Shown here: piece after piece, positions 16,865 to 26,213 of the stretch
Layout: each line of letters begins with the position of its first letter
Position numbering within the stretch: position 1 is the stretch's first letter
Assembly (NCBI RefSeq): GCF_013004375.1
Contig: NZ_JABERI010000040.1
Span: forward strand, 1-64,000
DNA: 64,000 bases
Reading direction: 5' to 3'
From: Acinetobacter terrae
Lineage (GTDB): Bacteria; Pseudomonadota; Gammaproteobacteria; Pseudomonadales; Moraxellaceae
Notes under the pieces: model-generated
What the model was told of the DNA's origin: nothing
The model's input: only the letters and a program-made list of their open reading frames with translations
Databases searched by the model: none
Position numbers and translations under genes: made by a program

Positions 16865-19198
16865 TTATTTACCGCCAAAAACGTATGACACACCTACACG
16901 ACCACCAACTTCACTACCACCAGCAAAACCAAGTGCTGCACTTACAGAAGTACGGCCATCAGCAAATACACTTGCAACACCTAAAGCACCTGCAGACTCA
17001 CCTTCATAGTGACCTACACCACCAAATACTGCGAACTGACCAGCACCGATGTTAGGAATTTGTTGTTGAGCCGCTAACGCGATAGCGATACCACGGTAAG
17101 AAGTTTTCTCAACATCATCAACACGTGAATTCAACTGGTTCACACGTGAATTTACATTGGCTACTTGTGTATTTGTATAAGCATTTGCAGATACTAAAGT
17201 TGCTGTATCGCCTGCATCAGCATAAGTTTTAGCAGAAGATAAAGTTGCTGCATCGCCACTCACCATTGCTTGATTTACACGAGCAAATTCAGCTGTCGCT
17301 TCAGAACGTAAAGTTGCAGCAGTTGTAGCTGTAGTTGCATTTGCTGAAGCTAAAGTAGCAGTGTCACCATCAACGATTGCTGTGTTTACACGAGCAGATT
17401 CAGCTGTCGCTTCAGAACGTAAAGTTGCAGCAGTTGTAGCTGTAGTTGCATTTGCTGAAGCTAAAGTTGCTGCATCGCCATCAACAATTGCTGTATTTAC
17501 ACGAGCAGATTCAGCAGCAGCTTCGTCACGCAAAGTTGCAGCAGTTGTAGCTGTAGTTGCATTTGCTGAAGCTAAAGTTGCTGCATCGCCATCAACAATT
17601 GCTGTATTTACACGAGCAGATTCAGCAGCAGCTTCGTCACGCAAAGTTGCAGCAGTTGAAGCTGTAGTTGCATTTGCTGAAGCTAAAGTTGCTGCATCGC
17701 CATCAACGATTGCTGTATTTACACGAGCAGATTCAGCAGCAGCTTCGTCACGCAAAGTCGCAGCAGTTGAAGCTGTATTTGTATTTGCAGCAGTTAATGT
17801 AGCAGCATCGCCATCAACAATTGCTGTATTTACACGAGCAGATTCAGCAGCAGCTTCGTCACGCAAAGTCGCAGCAGTTGAAGCTGTAGTTGCATTTGCT
17901 GAAGCTAAAGTTGCTGCATCGCCATCAACAATTGCTGTATTTACACGAGCAGATTCAGCAGCAGCTTCGTCACGCAAAGTCGCAGCAGTTGAAGCTGTAG
18001 TTGCATTTGCTGAAGCTAAAGTTGCTGCATCGCCATTAGCAATGGTAGTCGCCAAATCTTGGCCATCTAAAGTAATTGATGAAGCAGATACATTCCCCGT
18101 TGTAACATCTTTTGAAGTAACGACTGTTTCAAACTCACCAGTTACATCTTTGCTACGAACCGTTAATGCTGTCTCACTACCAGCAGTTTCCTTACCAACA
18201 ATAATGGTATCTTCAGCTACTTTTTCCAAATCCAAGGTTGTTGTTTGACCAAGTGGTGAATTTGGACCATAAGTTGCCACACCATTTGCATCATAACTAA
18301 TGTCAGCAGTATATTGATCTGTAGTGGTTGTTGTGCCTTTCTCAACTTTCGAAGAGAATGTTAAATTATTTTCATTATAAACTTGAGACTGAGTATTAAC
18401 AGTTACAGCATCTGTTTGTTCTTTAGTTTGAAGCAAGGTATCTGGACGACCATCACCATTAACATCTGCACCAAATTCTGGTGTTGTGGCTGGAGTACCC
18501 GCCTGATCAGTTATTGTTGTAGATTTAACGTTGTTTACAGTCACTTCACCATTTAATTGGCTTGGACCATTTACTGTTAATGAAGCAGTTGTTACACCAG
18601 CAGCAATACCATCTGTGATTGCTGTATCAGCCGCAGCACGTGTTGCAGCTTCAGTACCAATATTTGCTTGTAATTGAGTATCTGCTGCTAAACGAGTGGC
18701 TGCTTCTGCATTAATATTGTTCTGTAAAACTACATCTGCTGCTGCACGAGCATTTGATTCAGCTGTATCAGCCGCAGCACGTGTTGCTGCTTCTGCATTA
18801 ACAACTTCAGCAAACCCGATTTGCTGTAGTGCCTGCGCACTTAAATTTACCCCATTTAAGCTACTGACACTTAAATTGCCATTGATTGTAGTGTCAGTGT
18901 TAATGACTGTTCCACCATTGAAATTATCATCAGCTGTAATTAAAGCTACAGTACCTGGAACACCCGCTGCACCTTTAAACACATTAAAAGAGCCATAACT
19001 ACCGTTATTATTATCCGCGTAAATATTTACATTGCTTACGGCACCAACATTTACATCTTCATAAGCTGAAATATTAACATTCCATGGATCCACACCAGCA
19101 TCCACTGATGACTCAGTGATAGTTGTTGCTTGGGTAGCCATAGACATACCCATTGCTACGGCTAATGCAGTCAATTGAAAAGATTTTTGTAAACTCAT
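16865..19198 (-). CDS. Trimeric autotransporter adhesin with 37-residue repeats
   Basis: A 777-residue YadA-type trimeric autotransporter. A signal peptide (about 1-24, ending MATQA) leads a head region rich in Gly, Asn and Val (25-330). A stalk of near-identical 37-residue units follows (RVNTAIVDGDAATLAS... to ...LRDEAAAESA), about six copies between residues 385 and 650 (DNA about 17240-18060). Then comes a coiled-coil neck (VNSRVNQLNSRVDDVEK) and a C-terminal membrane anchor of about 85 residues ending GVSYVFGGK. The anchor forms a 12-strand trimeric barrel and the stalk carries the head for attachment to cells or matrix. The 111-base repeats are prone to copy-number change. An HTH gene lies divergently upstream and may regulate it. 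Confidence 0.93.
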   Translation of the reverse strand: MSLQKSFQLTALAVAMGMSMATQATTITESSVDAGVDPWNVNISAYEDVNVGAVSNVNIYADNNNGSYGSFNVFKGAAGVPGTVALITADDNFNGGTVINTDTTINGNLSVSSLNGVNLSAQALQQIGFAEVVNAEAATRAAADTAESNARAAADVVLQNNINAEAATRLAADTQLQANIGTEAATRAAADTAITDGIAAGVTTASLTVNGPSQLNGEVTVNNVKSTTITDQAGTPATTPEFGADVNGDGRPDTLLQTKEQTDAVTVNTQSQVYNENNLTFSSKVEKGTTTTTDQYTADISYDANGVATYGPNSPLGQTTTLDLEKVAEDTIIVGKETAGSETALTVRSKDVTGEFETVVTSKDVTTGNVSASSITLDGQDLATTIANGDAATLASANATTASTAATLRDEAAAESARVNTAIVDGDAATLASANATTASTAATLRDEAAAESARVNTAIVDGDAATLTAANTNTASTAATLRDEAAAESARVNTAIVDGDAATLASANATTASTAATLRDEAAAESARVNTAIVDGDAATLASANATTATTAATLRDEAAAESARVNTAIVDGDAATLASANATTATTAATLRSEATAESARVNTAIVDGDTATLASANATTATTAATLRSEATAEFARVNQAMVSGDAATLSSAKTYADAGDTATLVSANAYTNTQVANVNSRVNQLNSRVDDVEKTSYRGIAIALAAQQQIPNIGAGQFAVFGGVGHYEGESAGALGVASVFADGRTSVSAALGFAGGSEVGGRVGVSYVFGGK
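17240..18060 (-). repeat. Tandem 111-bp coding repeats in adhesin stalk
   Basis: The same 111-base unit, encoding 37 residues, occurs about six to seven times in tandem. Inner copies are almost identical at DNA level while the outer ones carry T-to-S, E-to-A and similar changes. This is the usual picture of recent unequal recombination. Confidence 0.85.
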
Positions 19199-19766
19199 AA
19201 ATAGCTCCGATTTTTTATAAAAAGACTGGCTTACCCTAGGATGCTGTAAACCAGTAAAACTCTGATCAAGGCGTGGTTATTAGAAGTCTTCACCAATCCA
19301 CCTCTAACCATCACCATGGTTACGAGCTAATCATATACAAAAAGAAACACTGTTATCAATCAATATTTGATTTATATTTAGATTGGAATTTTAAATTAAT
19401 AGTTATGATAATTATTAAATTTTAAAAATTATTTATAATCAATAGCTTTATTTATTTTTTGAAAAATATATAATTGAGTTTATAAACTAATAATTGATAA
19501 GAACAAAAACTATTTAAATTTTTTGAATAATTAAGTTTGATTAACAAATAAATTAAGCGAGCAAGTCATGTTTTTCAGTAGAAATACCTTATGCTTAAAG
19601 GAATGCAGGTTTGTTGACATACATCACAAATTTAGTTTTTTAATTGACACATTTATTCTTTTCATTAATTTTACTTAAAAAAATGTACAATTTAATAAAC
19701 AATTTAATAAACAATTAAGTATAAACAAGTATAAAATACTAAAATGTATAAGGTTTATTTCGCATT
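19199..19766. promoter_or_regulatory. Divergent promoter region, adhesin versus HTH gene
   Basis: About 570 bases, very AT-rich between 19330 and 19550, lie between the divergent starts. A 7-4-7 palindrome (TAACCAT at 19305-19311, ATGGTTA at 19316-19322) lies about 110 bases from the adhesin start and could be an operator. A tandem AATTTAATAAAC word at 19690-19715 precedes the HTH gene. No gene is seen inside. Confidence 0.45.
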
Positions 19767-20141
19767 ATGAGTAATCAACAAGAAAAAAAGTTATTTGCTG
19801 AACGACTAAGTAAAGCTTTGACGGAAGCTAAGCACCCTATTAGTCCTACATACTTATCAAACGAATTTAATCATCGTTATGATGGTCAACCTATTAGCGT
19901 CCAATCTGCAAATAATTGGCTATTAGGCAAAGCCATACCCAATCAAGACAAGCTTGCTATATTGGCTTTATGGTTAAACGTCTCCAATCAATGGTTACGT
20001 TTTGGTGATGTTGATCAAACCAACACACTTAATATAAATTCTTCAAATTCGGCTGATTTAGATTTCTTTTTTAAATTCAGACGCCTGAATAATTCACAAA
20101 AAAAAATCATCATTTCACTTATAAATGAATTTATTGAATGA
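19767..20141 (+). CDS. HTH transcriptional regulator
   Basis: A 124-residue protein. Residues 1-75 look like a helix-turn-helix DNA-binding domain of the phage-repressor kind: RLSKALTEAKHPISPTYLSN, then ISVQSANNWLLGKAIPNQDKLAILALWLNVSNQWLRFG, where SVQSANNWLLGKA would be the recognition helix region. The C-terminus (LDFFFKFRRLNNSQKKIIISLINEFIE) may dimerise. It diverges from the adhesin gene and converges with a microprotein gene, their stop codons lying one base apart. Control of the adhesin is inferred from position only. Confidence 0.75.
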   Translation: MSNQQEKKLFAERLSKALTEAKHPISPTYLSNEFNHRYDGQPISVQSANNWLLGKAIPNQDKLAILALWLNVSNQWLRFGDVDQTNTLNINSSNSADLDFFFKFRRLNNSQKKIIISLINEFIE

Positions 20142-20142
20142 T

Positions 20143-20313
20143 CTATTGTGATAGAAGCTTCATATAGTGTTGCTTCTCCCTCTTATAAACTTCAATTATT
20201 TCTTCAGATTCTTTTAATCTTTTATACAAACTCTTAAGCTCTTGCTTTTTAATCACTACTGATTCAGTACAGTTGTTGCAATAACCCATGCAACTCTTGT
20301 TTATTTTTTCCAT
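20143..20313 (-). CDS. 56-residue cysteine-containing coiled-coil microprotein
   Basis: A small frame beginning MEKINKSCMGYCNNC with three cysteines in C-x3-C-x2-C spacing, then a long charged helix of coiled-coil type (KQELKSLYKRLKESEEII) to residue 56. The stop abuts the convergent regulator stop. No strong ribosome site is visible, so translation is not certain, but the composition is protein-like and no stop interrupts. I do not know its family. Metal or thiol sensing would fit the cysteines. Confidence 0.5.
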   Translation of the reverse strand: MEKINKSCMGYCNNCTESVVIKKQELKSLYKRLKESEEIIEVYKREKQHYMKLLSQ

Positions 20314-20499
20314 ATTGAAAAGTAATAAATTAATAATTGATCAAATCATAAACCAGTTTTTAAATAAAACCAACAAAAAAACAACATTTATATACCTTTG
20401 TATAAGAATATATTACCTATTATAAGAAATAAAAATTATCTATATCAATATCTTAATTTAAACAAATATTCTAAAACCCTCCACTTGAACAAAAAAAAT

Positions 20500-20516
20500 T
20501 CCCGCAAAATGCGGGA
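20500..20516. terminator. Hairpin with flanking A and T runs
   Basis: TCCCGCA (20500-20506) pairs with TGCGGGA (20510-20516), with A-runs before and T-runs after. The core resembles the adhesin terminator at 16808-16836. It can act on either strand. The 350 bases around it (20314-20724) hold no gene I can support. Confidence 0.65.
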
Positions 20517-20724
20517 TTTTTTTCAGATCGGATGATCAGTATGAATTACATCATGCCGCACAACTGCGTCGTTACGTATAACCTTGCATTCCTATGGTGT
20601 ACAAGAAATTGTTTTTAAAAAGATTTGTGTTACCTGACATCACCTTGATACACATGACATTACAAAATTCTGTGAGTAACCTTGTAAGTAACAAAACTAG
20701 TTATAAGACTTTACTCACATCTAC

Positions 20725-21491
20725 ATGTTAAATAATCTTAAAATCAAACAATTGAAAGCTAAAGATAAAATATATCGTATCGCAGACCACTCTGCTTTAT
20801 GCATTGAAGTAAGAACATCAGGACGTAAGTTTTGGTGCTACCGCTATTGGTATCTGAATATCACTAAAATATTGACGATCGGCTCCTACCCTGAGATCAG
20901 TTTGTCCTACGCCCGTGACAAGACAAAAGAATACCGAGGGTATGTGCTTGCCAAAAATCCGGACCGATCCAAGAACAGAAGAAAGAAATTGCTTTAGCAA
21001 TTGAAGCAACTCAACAGACCTTTAAAAGCATTTCAATCGAGTATTTAGAAAAGTACCAAAAAAGTCACTCAAAAGAGTGGTACGAAAATAGACTTCGATA
21101 TTTCAAAAAAGATATTTATCCCGTGATTGCAAATAAGCCGATCAATGAAGTTAATTCGAATGACATTCGTATCATTTTAGACAATACGATCGCACACATA
21201 AGAAAAAGTAAGAGAGGTACTGTAGAAGTCAAAGCCACATATGTCAGACAAATCTGCTCTGAAGTAATGCACGCAATCATCACCTTACGGATCATTACTT
21301 ATCCAACATCCGCTTTGAGGCGTTATATCAAGTGCTCCCCTGTTAAACATGCAAAAGTATTAAAAGACAGGGACAAAAAAGTTATTCTCCCACTCCTTCA
21401 GAATTATGGTGGTTGTACCAGCATAAAAAATGCATTACTTACTGCCCTTTATAGTATGTTGAGAACTATAGAGATACGCAGAGCTAAGTAA
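20725..21491 (+). pseudogene. Decayed P4-type tyrosine integrase
   Basis: The 5' part reads as an arm-binding domain (IKQLKAKDKIYRIADHSALC, then SGRKFWCYRYWY and LTIGSYPEISLSYARDK). A frameshift near 20970-20990 moves to another frame that reads SISIEYLEKYQKSHSKEWYE and continues through the core-binding domain. The frame ends at 21491 just after ALYSMLRTIEIRRAK, the segment carrying the first catalytic Arg, so the rest of the catalytic domain is missing. It cannot be an active recombinase. It points to an earlier insertion event inside island B. Confidence 0.8.
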
Positions 21492-21926
21492 TCAGTGAGA
21501 TAACTAATCCACTAGTTCTTTTAAATTCTGCTTTGCTGTATCTTTAATTTTAAATATACGAAAGAAAGTGCATTGTTCAAAGTTATAGATGGCTTAAAAA
21601 ATATGAAGCTATTGATCAGTGAATGGCTTATAGGAAAAAATGAAGCATTGATCGAATGCACCTCTCATACAGTTTTGTAGGAGTTGCAGCCTTATCCATT
21701 CATCTTGGGCATTCATCTTGGGCATTCATCTTGGGCATTCAATAAAATTTATAGTTCAAATCGTTTGCACTGACCCTGTAGTTTTAGACCCATTGGTTAA
21801 CAAATAACACAACTTATACATAGAGTTTTCATGCAATAGGGCTAACTTATAGTTGTTTTTGTGATATAAATCACATCGCTTTTTCTCATTAAAAGTTTGA
21901 ATTCACTACAATGGTTTTAGATCTCC
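21492..21926. other. Gene-free gap with a short tandem repeat
   Basis: No gene is supported. A 13-base unit (CATTCATCTTGGG) occurs three times perfectly at 21697-21735 with a partial fourth copy. Confidence 0.5.
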
Positions 21927-23672
21927 ATGCAGACATATATTCCTTATCATCTTAGGGTACAGTTAAAACAAATCGACCCTATTCTTGATAAACATTGGCA
22001 GCAACAACTGAATTCTATTCTATCTACGACACCGCAAGCACTACATCAAAAAATAGAAGACCAGTATCTAAAAGCAAAAAATATCTCATGGAATTACCTG
22101 AACCAAACTTTTGAGTTTAAAGGCCATATCAGCCTCAAAGAACTTCAGCTCAACACGCAAAATTCCGAGTTACTACAACTTGCGCACAGAATTAATACAA
22201 CCTTTAGCTATCTACAAAGCTATCAAACTGACTTCCAGATTGCAGATTACTTAGAAACTATTGTTCGTGAGATCAATCAAATCGATTTGGACAATCCAAA
22301 AGACATTCAAGCACAACAACTGATCAAAAAAGCATTTCTGTATGATGCAGCCCTCATCATTCGAGAATTAAATTTTTCTGTTTCTGAAAATCACCGTCAC
22401 TTGAATATTGAACAAGTCCGTACCTTTATCTTTGAAGTCTTTATGAAAAGTGAAATTTTGGGAAGCTGGTTTGCCCATATTTTACCGAGTGAATATGCCG
22501 ATCAGGAACTGGCCATTTTTCAGGATTATTTTATTCGTGAACAACAGGTGCGTGATTTTGAAATTATCAAAACCTTTCAATATTATTTTGTCCTGAGCAG
22601 CTCTTATGACAGTTCAATTTCCGCTTATTCAATTCGCCGCTTTTTAACCGAAGAAAGCTTTGGTAAAGAAGATAGGTTCTATATCAGTGGTTTGGTTCTG
22701 GTTCCGCAACAGCTTAATCAACCAAATTATTTTGAAAATTTCAAACAGCTCATGACCCGAATTATTGGCATTCAGAGCAAAATGAATCCACATATTGTAG
22801 AGCTAGTTGAATCGCTACACGAGTATAACCATCAACGGCTCATCCCGAGTTTGAAAGAAATCTTAAATATTCAAAGTTTTTCCATCGAGCATTTGGTCAA
22901 AGAACATCTAGAAATTTTAGAGAAAGATTTATCCTTAAATATTCTCGAACCTTTCCTAAAAGGATTAAAAAACAGCGTTCAACATACTGATGAATTAGAG
23001 TTTTGTTATTTAAATATTTTAAGATTAATCAATGAATTTCTACATCAACTTGAAATTTTATCGCAGGAGCCGATTCTGCAGTTTAATCCCCATGCACGCC
23101 TGTTTAAATATCGGTTAATTGCCTATTTAAAATTATTGGAACAGCGACGAGCACAAATTTTTGTGCTCTTTCATGATGAGTTTCACTATCAGCAACATGT
23201 GCGAGAGGTTTCAGCACCCACTCAGGAAATGAGAGAATTGCTCAATGATGCGATTGAGCAAACTCGTCAGATCCAACAACACATACGCCAATTAGAACGC
23301 GAAACGCAAAATAAACAAAATGCCAGTTTCATTAAACGGCTCTTTAAAAAGCCTGAAAATCATGAATTTAAGATCAATGAATTAAAACAGAATATTATTC
23401 ATGTTCGAGATCGTTGCTATCTCAGAATTATTGCTCTTCAAAAACAGACCACTCAGGTAAGTGTGTATTTAGAAGCAAAAAATTTAATTCCGGTGGACTC
23501 CAAAATGCGCCATTATGCCTTTGCCAATGGTGAAAATGGGGTGACACGTTTACCGCTGCTGTTACAACTGCCTGAAGAGCGTAATAGCTTCAATATGCAG
23601 AGCATGCTCTTGGCTTTAAACTATGAATTTATGCTCTCAGCAAAAGCTTGGGGAATTTCACAGAAGACTTAG
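21927..23672 (+). CDS. Large hypothetical protein, 581 aa
   Basis: I do not recognise this protein. It is mainly helical, rich in Gln, Leu and Glu, with no signal peptide and no membrane segment. A stretch near residues 430-490 looks like coiled coil (MRELLNDAIEQTRQIQQHIR, then RETQNKQ). Aromatic, acidic and His-rich helices (EFHYQQHVRE) might bind metal but this is weak. It starts with ATG 36 bases after the AT-rich gap and no neighbour shares its strand closely. Codon use looks like core Acinetobacter genes rather than the AT-rich array. Confidence 0.7.
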   Translation: MQTYIPYHLRVQLKQIDPILDKHWQQQLNSILSTTPQALHQKIEDQYLKAKNISWNYLNQTFEFKGHISLKELQLNTQNSELLQLAHRINTTFSYLQSYQTDFQIADYLETIVREINQIDLDNPKDIQAQQLIKKAFLYDAALIIRELNFSVSENHRHLNIEQVRTFIFEVFMKSEILGSWFAHILPSEYADQELAIFQDYFIREQQVRDFEIIKTFQYYFVLSSSYDSSISAYSIRRFLTEESFGKEDRFYISGLVLVPQQLNQPNYFENFKQLMTRIIGIQSKMNPHIVELVESLHEYNHQRLIPSLKEILNIQSFSIEHLVKEHLEILEKDLSLNILEPFLKGLKNSVQHTDELEFCYLNILRLINEFLHQLEILSQEPILQFNPHARLFKYRLIAYLKLLEQRRAQIFVLFHDEFHYQQHVREVSAPTQEMRELLNDAIEQTRQIQQHIRQLERETQNKQNASFIKRLFKKPENHEFKINELKQNIIHVRDRCYLRIIALQKQTTQVSVYLEAKNLIPVDSKMRHYAFANGENGVTRLPLLLQLPEERNSFNMQSMLLALNYEFMLSAKAWGISQKT

Positions 23673-23779
23673 AGCCTGTTCAATTAGCAACCTGAGTAGC
23701 CAACAAAGTTAGTGGTTACCCAATCAATAGATTTTTCTCAATAATGTATAATGAATTAGAAAAAAAATTAACTATACTT

Positions 23780-24028
23780 TTATAATATTTCCAAGAATTT
23801 TTCTAATTCTTCTTGGTTATATTCACCTTCTAGCATATAAGTCTTTAAATGCAGTTCTATTAACTCATTCATAAGACCATTGAGTGCCCCTTTAATAGCA
23901 GCTACTTGTTGTAATATTGCTATACAAGGTACATCTCTATCCGTGACTGCACCATGAATAGCATTAATCTGCCCCTGTAATCTTCGAATTCTATTTAAAA
24001 CTTTTTTGTCACTATGTAAATGACCCAT
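23780..24028 (-). CDS. FrmR/RcnR-type metal- or formaldehyde-responsive repressor
   Basis: About 82 residues, of the CsoR/RcnR/FrmR family of all-helical repressors. Family marks are MGHLHSDKKVLNRIRRLQGQ at the start, a Cys in the DVPCIAILQQVAAIKGALNG helix, and H in ELIELHLKTYML. These proteins hold the promoter of a metal exporter or formaldehyde-detoxifying operon shut until the ligand binds. I start at M6 (24028), which matches the family. Here no frmAB, rcnA or copper gene is adjacent; the next gene, divergent, is a pilin. It is therefore an orphan or acts elsewhere. Confidence 0.8.
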   Translation of the reverse strand: MGHLHSDKKVLNRIRRLQGQINAIHGAVTDRDVPCIAILQQVAAIKGALNGLMNELIELHLKTYMLEGEYNQEELEKFLEIL

Positions 24029-24213
24029 AGCTTTGCTCTGCAATTTTTAATGTATTGAGATTGAAAATATTTCATTTCTCTTATAATCACTAATAACATC
24101 TGATCTTTTAAACCCTAGGATGGGTTTGATAAAATCAATCTATTTTAATTGAAATATTGAATAATAAGTGTGATAATTTTCACTATTTATTAAAATTTGT
24201 ATATTTATCTCTC

Positions 24214-24663
24214 ATGTATAATAAATTTAGCAAACAATCTCATAAATTTAAGGGTTTTACACTTATAGAGCTCATGGTGACTATCGCAATTGTGGCAATC
24301 TTGGCCGCAATTGCACTCCCTTCATACCAAAATTATATTAAAAGGTCTAACATTAAAGCTGCTCAGACAGATCTAGTTACTTTGAGCTTAGTCTTTGAAA
24401 ATTACTATCAACGTAATTTATCTTATCCTAATCAGGACTATACAACTACAAGCGCACTTAGTGCTTCCACTGCGTTCCCGCAATGGTCTGCAAGCAAAAT
24501 AGATATTTTTGAATTCTCTAGCACCAAAGTAGATAGTGGAAAAGGTTATGAATTAAAAGCAACTGCGAAAGATTCTAGCAATCTTAAGGGATGTATTTTA
24601 AAACTATCAAATACCAATTTGAGAACTGCAACAACTAGCTGTGATGGTAAAACCACATGGTAA
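24214..24663 (+). CDS. PilE-like type IV pilin
   Basis: A type IV prepilin of 149 residues. The leader is basic ([14 protein letters not shown]), is cut after Gly and is followed by [20 protein letters not shown], including Glu5. The C-terminal part contains a Cys pair (GCILKL...SCDGK) that could close the D-region loop. It begins the five-gene operon. I used the ATG at 24214 because it gives a normal leader length; a TTG at 24157 would add 19 residues. In the canonical operon a PilE homologue is the last minor pilin gene; here it is first. Confidence 0.85.
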   Translation: MYNKFSKQSHKFKGFTLIELMVTIAIVAILAAIALPSYQNYIKRSNIKAAQTDLVTLSLVFENYYQRNLSYPNQDYTTTSALSASTAFPQWSASKIDIFEFSSTKVDSGKGYELKATAKDSSNLKGCILKLSNTNLRTATTSCDGKTTW

Positions 24664-25145
24664 GTTTTAAGCTAAAAGAACGTGGTGTAAGCCTTATGGA
24701 GCTTATGATTACAATCACGATATTAGCTATCTTAGTCGTAACTGGAACTTCATTAACAGCTTTATGGTCAAAACAAGCAGAACTAGATAAGGCTACAATG
24801 TCTTTAAAAAGTGCGATGAGTTTAGCCAGATCAACAGCAATTCGGAACGAGTTTCCTCAAAATTCAGATTACGCTGCCAGTCAAATTTGTTTTGATCAAA
24901 ATAAGAATGAACTTTCTGTACATAAAGCTACAGCAACAGAATCAGCCAGTTGTACTACTACTGTTGTATTCAGTTACCCATTAAGTTCGACTATAGAAAT
25001 AAAAAACGCTAACAACACTGATTTCAAATGTTTTTCTTTTAACAGTTTCGGTCAAATTACGACTGAAATTACCGGAAATTGTAAAACCAACTTATCACTT
25101 ACGATAAGTAATGGATCTCTCAATGAAACCAATAATCTCATCTAA
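24657..25145 (+). CDS. FimT/FimU (GspH-like) minor pseudopilin
   Basis: A 162-residue prepilin with leader [10 protein letters not shown] and the helix [20 protein letters not shown], including Glu5. A FimT/GspH-like region follows ([20 protein letters not shown]). Cysteines near residues 80, 100, 124 and 140 are as in the family. Its start overlaps the pilE stop by 7 bases and its end overlaps the pilV-like gene, so the operon is tightly coupled. Minor pilins of this class prime pilus assembly at the inner membrane. Confidence 0.85.
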   Translation: MVSFKLKERGVSLMELMITITILAILVVTGTSLTALWSKQAELDKATMSLKSAMSLARSTAIRNEFPQNSDYAASQICFDQNKNELSVHKATATESASCTTTVVFSYPLSSTIEIKNANNTDFKCFSFNSFGQITTEITGNCKTNLSLTISNGSLNETNNLI

Positions 25146-25548
25146 ATCAAACCAAAAGGGTGTTGGCTTATTAGAAGCTCTTATTGCAGTAGCATTATCA
25201 AGCATTGTAATTTTGGGTGCTGTATATAGCACTGGTCGGATGCTGAAAAGCCAGCAGCAAAATAATTTGCAATACATTGTAATTAATGAGTTACGTACCA
25301 AACTACAGAGTGCGACAGTTGAACAAAAAGAGGCTTGGTGTACAGGTACTTCACATCCCACTATTACTCTGCCCAACGAAACAGAAGCTATTGAAATAAC
25401 TGTAACTTGTGAATCAATTGAAGTTACTGTTAATAATGCTGCTAATCCGACTTATAACAAAACAATCACTGAAAAACAGCCTATTAAATTTGAAATTGAA
25501 AGCGCTTCTTTAGGTGGGAAAGTTACTGTGGGAGAGGCACTAAAATGA
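25123..25548 (+). CDS. PilV-like minor pilin
   Basis: A 141-residue prepilin: KSNQKG cleavage site, then VGLLEALIAVALSSIVILGA with Glu5 present, then a small Cys-paired domain (EAWCTGT, VTCESI). It starts inside the preceding gene and ends 4 bases into the pilW-like gene. An alternative ATG at 25111 adds four residues. PilV-type proteins sit below the pilus tip with PilW and PilX. Confidence 0.82.
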   Translation: MKPIISSKSNQKGVGLLEALIAVALSSIVILGAVYSTGRMLKSQQQNNLQYIVINELRTKLQSATVEQKEAWCTGTSHPTITLPNETEAIEITVTCESIEVTVNNAANPTYNKTITEKQPIKFEIESASLGGKVTVGEALK

Positions 25549-26201
25549 AGTATCAATCAGGCACAACATTAATCAGCTTATTAGTAGGTTTATTGATTGC
25601 AATGCTATGTATCCTTGCCCTACTCAGTTCTTATCGCACGATAGTTAAAACTGGTGTTGAGTCTCGTATTGCAGCAACTCATGATACACAGTTACAAGCT
25701 GGCCTAACTACAGCACAGATGTTTTTGCAAAATGCAGGTTTTGGCTTAAACGGCTCTAATAATCTATTAACTACAACCATTCAAGTTGGATCAAAAAATA
25801 TGTCAGCTGTGTTATGGCGTTATAAGAATGGCACCCAGATGATTTGCCAAGGACTTGCTGATACTGAAAGTTCAGATAATAAAAAAAGACTATTTGTTTT
25901 ACTTGAAGGTTTTGAAAATGATAGTGATGCTCCGTGTAATGAAACACTAAATTTAGGTTCATTTAAGTGGAAAATAAAAAGTACCTTGGCCCATTTAGAA
26001 GATTATTCTACTGACAAATCAAATCCTAAGCAGATCACATTCAACCAAACAACATCTACCTGCACTCCCTTTGGAGCAGGAACAGTAGAAGAAAGTCCCC
26101 AGCACCCTTTGATTATTATTTCTGCAAAAACAAGTACTCAAAAAAATGCAGGATTAGAATCAGTTCAAGTTCCTGTTTGTCTTTTAAACATTCAGTCTTA
26201 A
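25545..26201 (+). CDS. PilW-like minor pilin lacking Glu5
   Basis: A 218-residue protein that starts MKYQSG|TTLISLLVGLLIAM. The prepilin cleavage site and hydrophobic helix are present, but position +5 is Ser rather than Glu. The PilW pattern continues as QAGLTTAQMFLQNAGFGL and two later Cys pairs. Loss of Glu5 is usual in the PilX/GspK tip protein but uncommon in PilW, so its entry into the fibre may differ. It is translationally coupled to the pilV-like gene (ATGA-type overlap). Confidence 0.8.
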   Translation: MKYQSGTTLISLLVGLLIAMLCILALLSSYRTIVKTGVESRIAATHDTQLQAGLTTAQMFLQNAGFGLNGSNNLLTTTIQVGSKNMSAVLWRYKNGTQMICQGLADTESSDNKKRLFVLLEGFENDSDAPCNETLNLGSFKWKIKSTLAHLEDYSTDKSNPKQITFNQTTSTCTPFGAGTVEESPQHPLIIISAKTSTQKNAGLESVQVPVCLLNIQS

Positions 26202-26213
26202 TGGGGAAATCTT

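Noticed and set aside
17240..18060. Regular repeats considered as a CRISPR array
   Set aside because: The units are contiguous, 111 bases, and keep a reading frame. There are no unique spacers and no cas genes in the window.
17361..18248. Long open frame antisense to the adhesin repeats
   Set aside because: It mirrors the low-stop repetitive DNA of the adhesin and has no ribosome site or protein-like composition.
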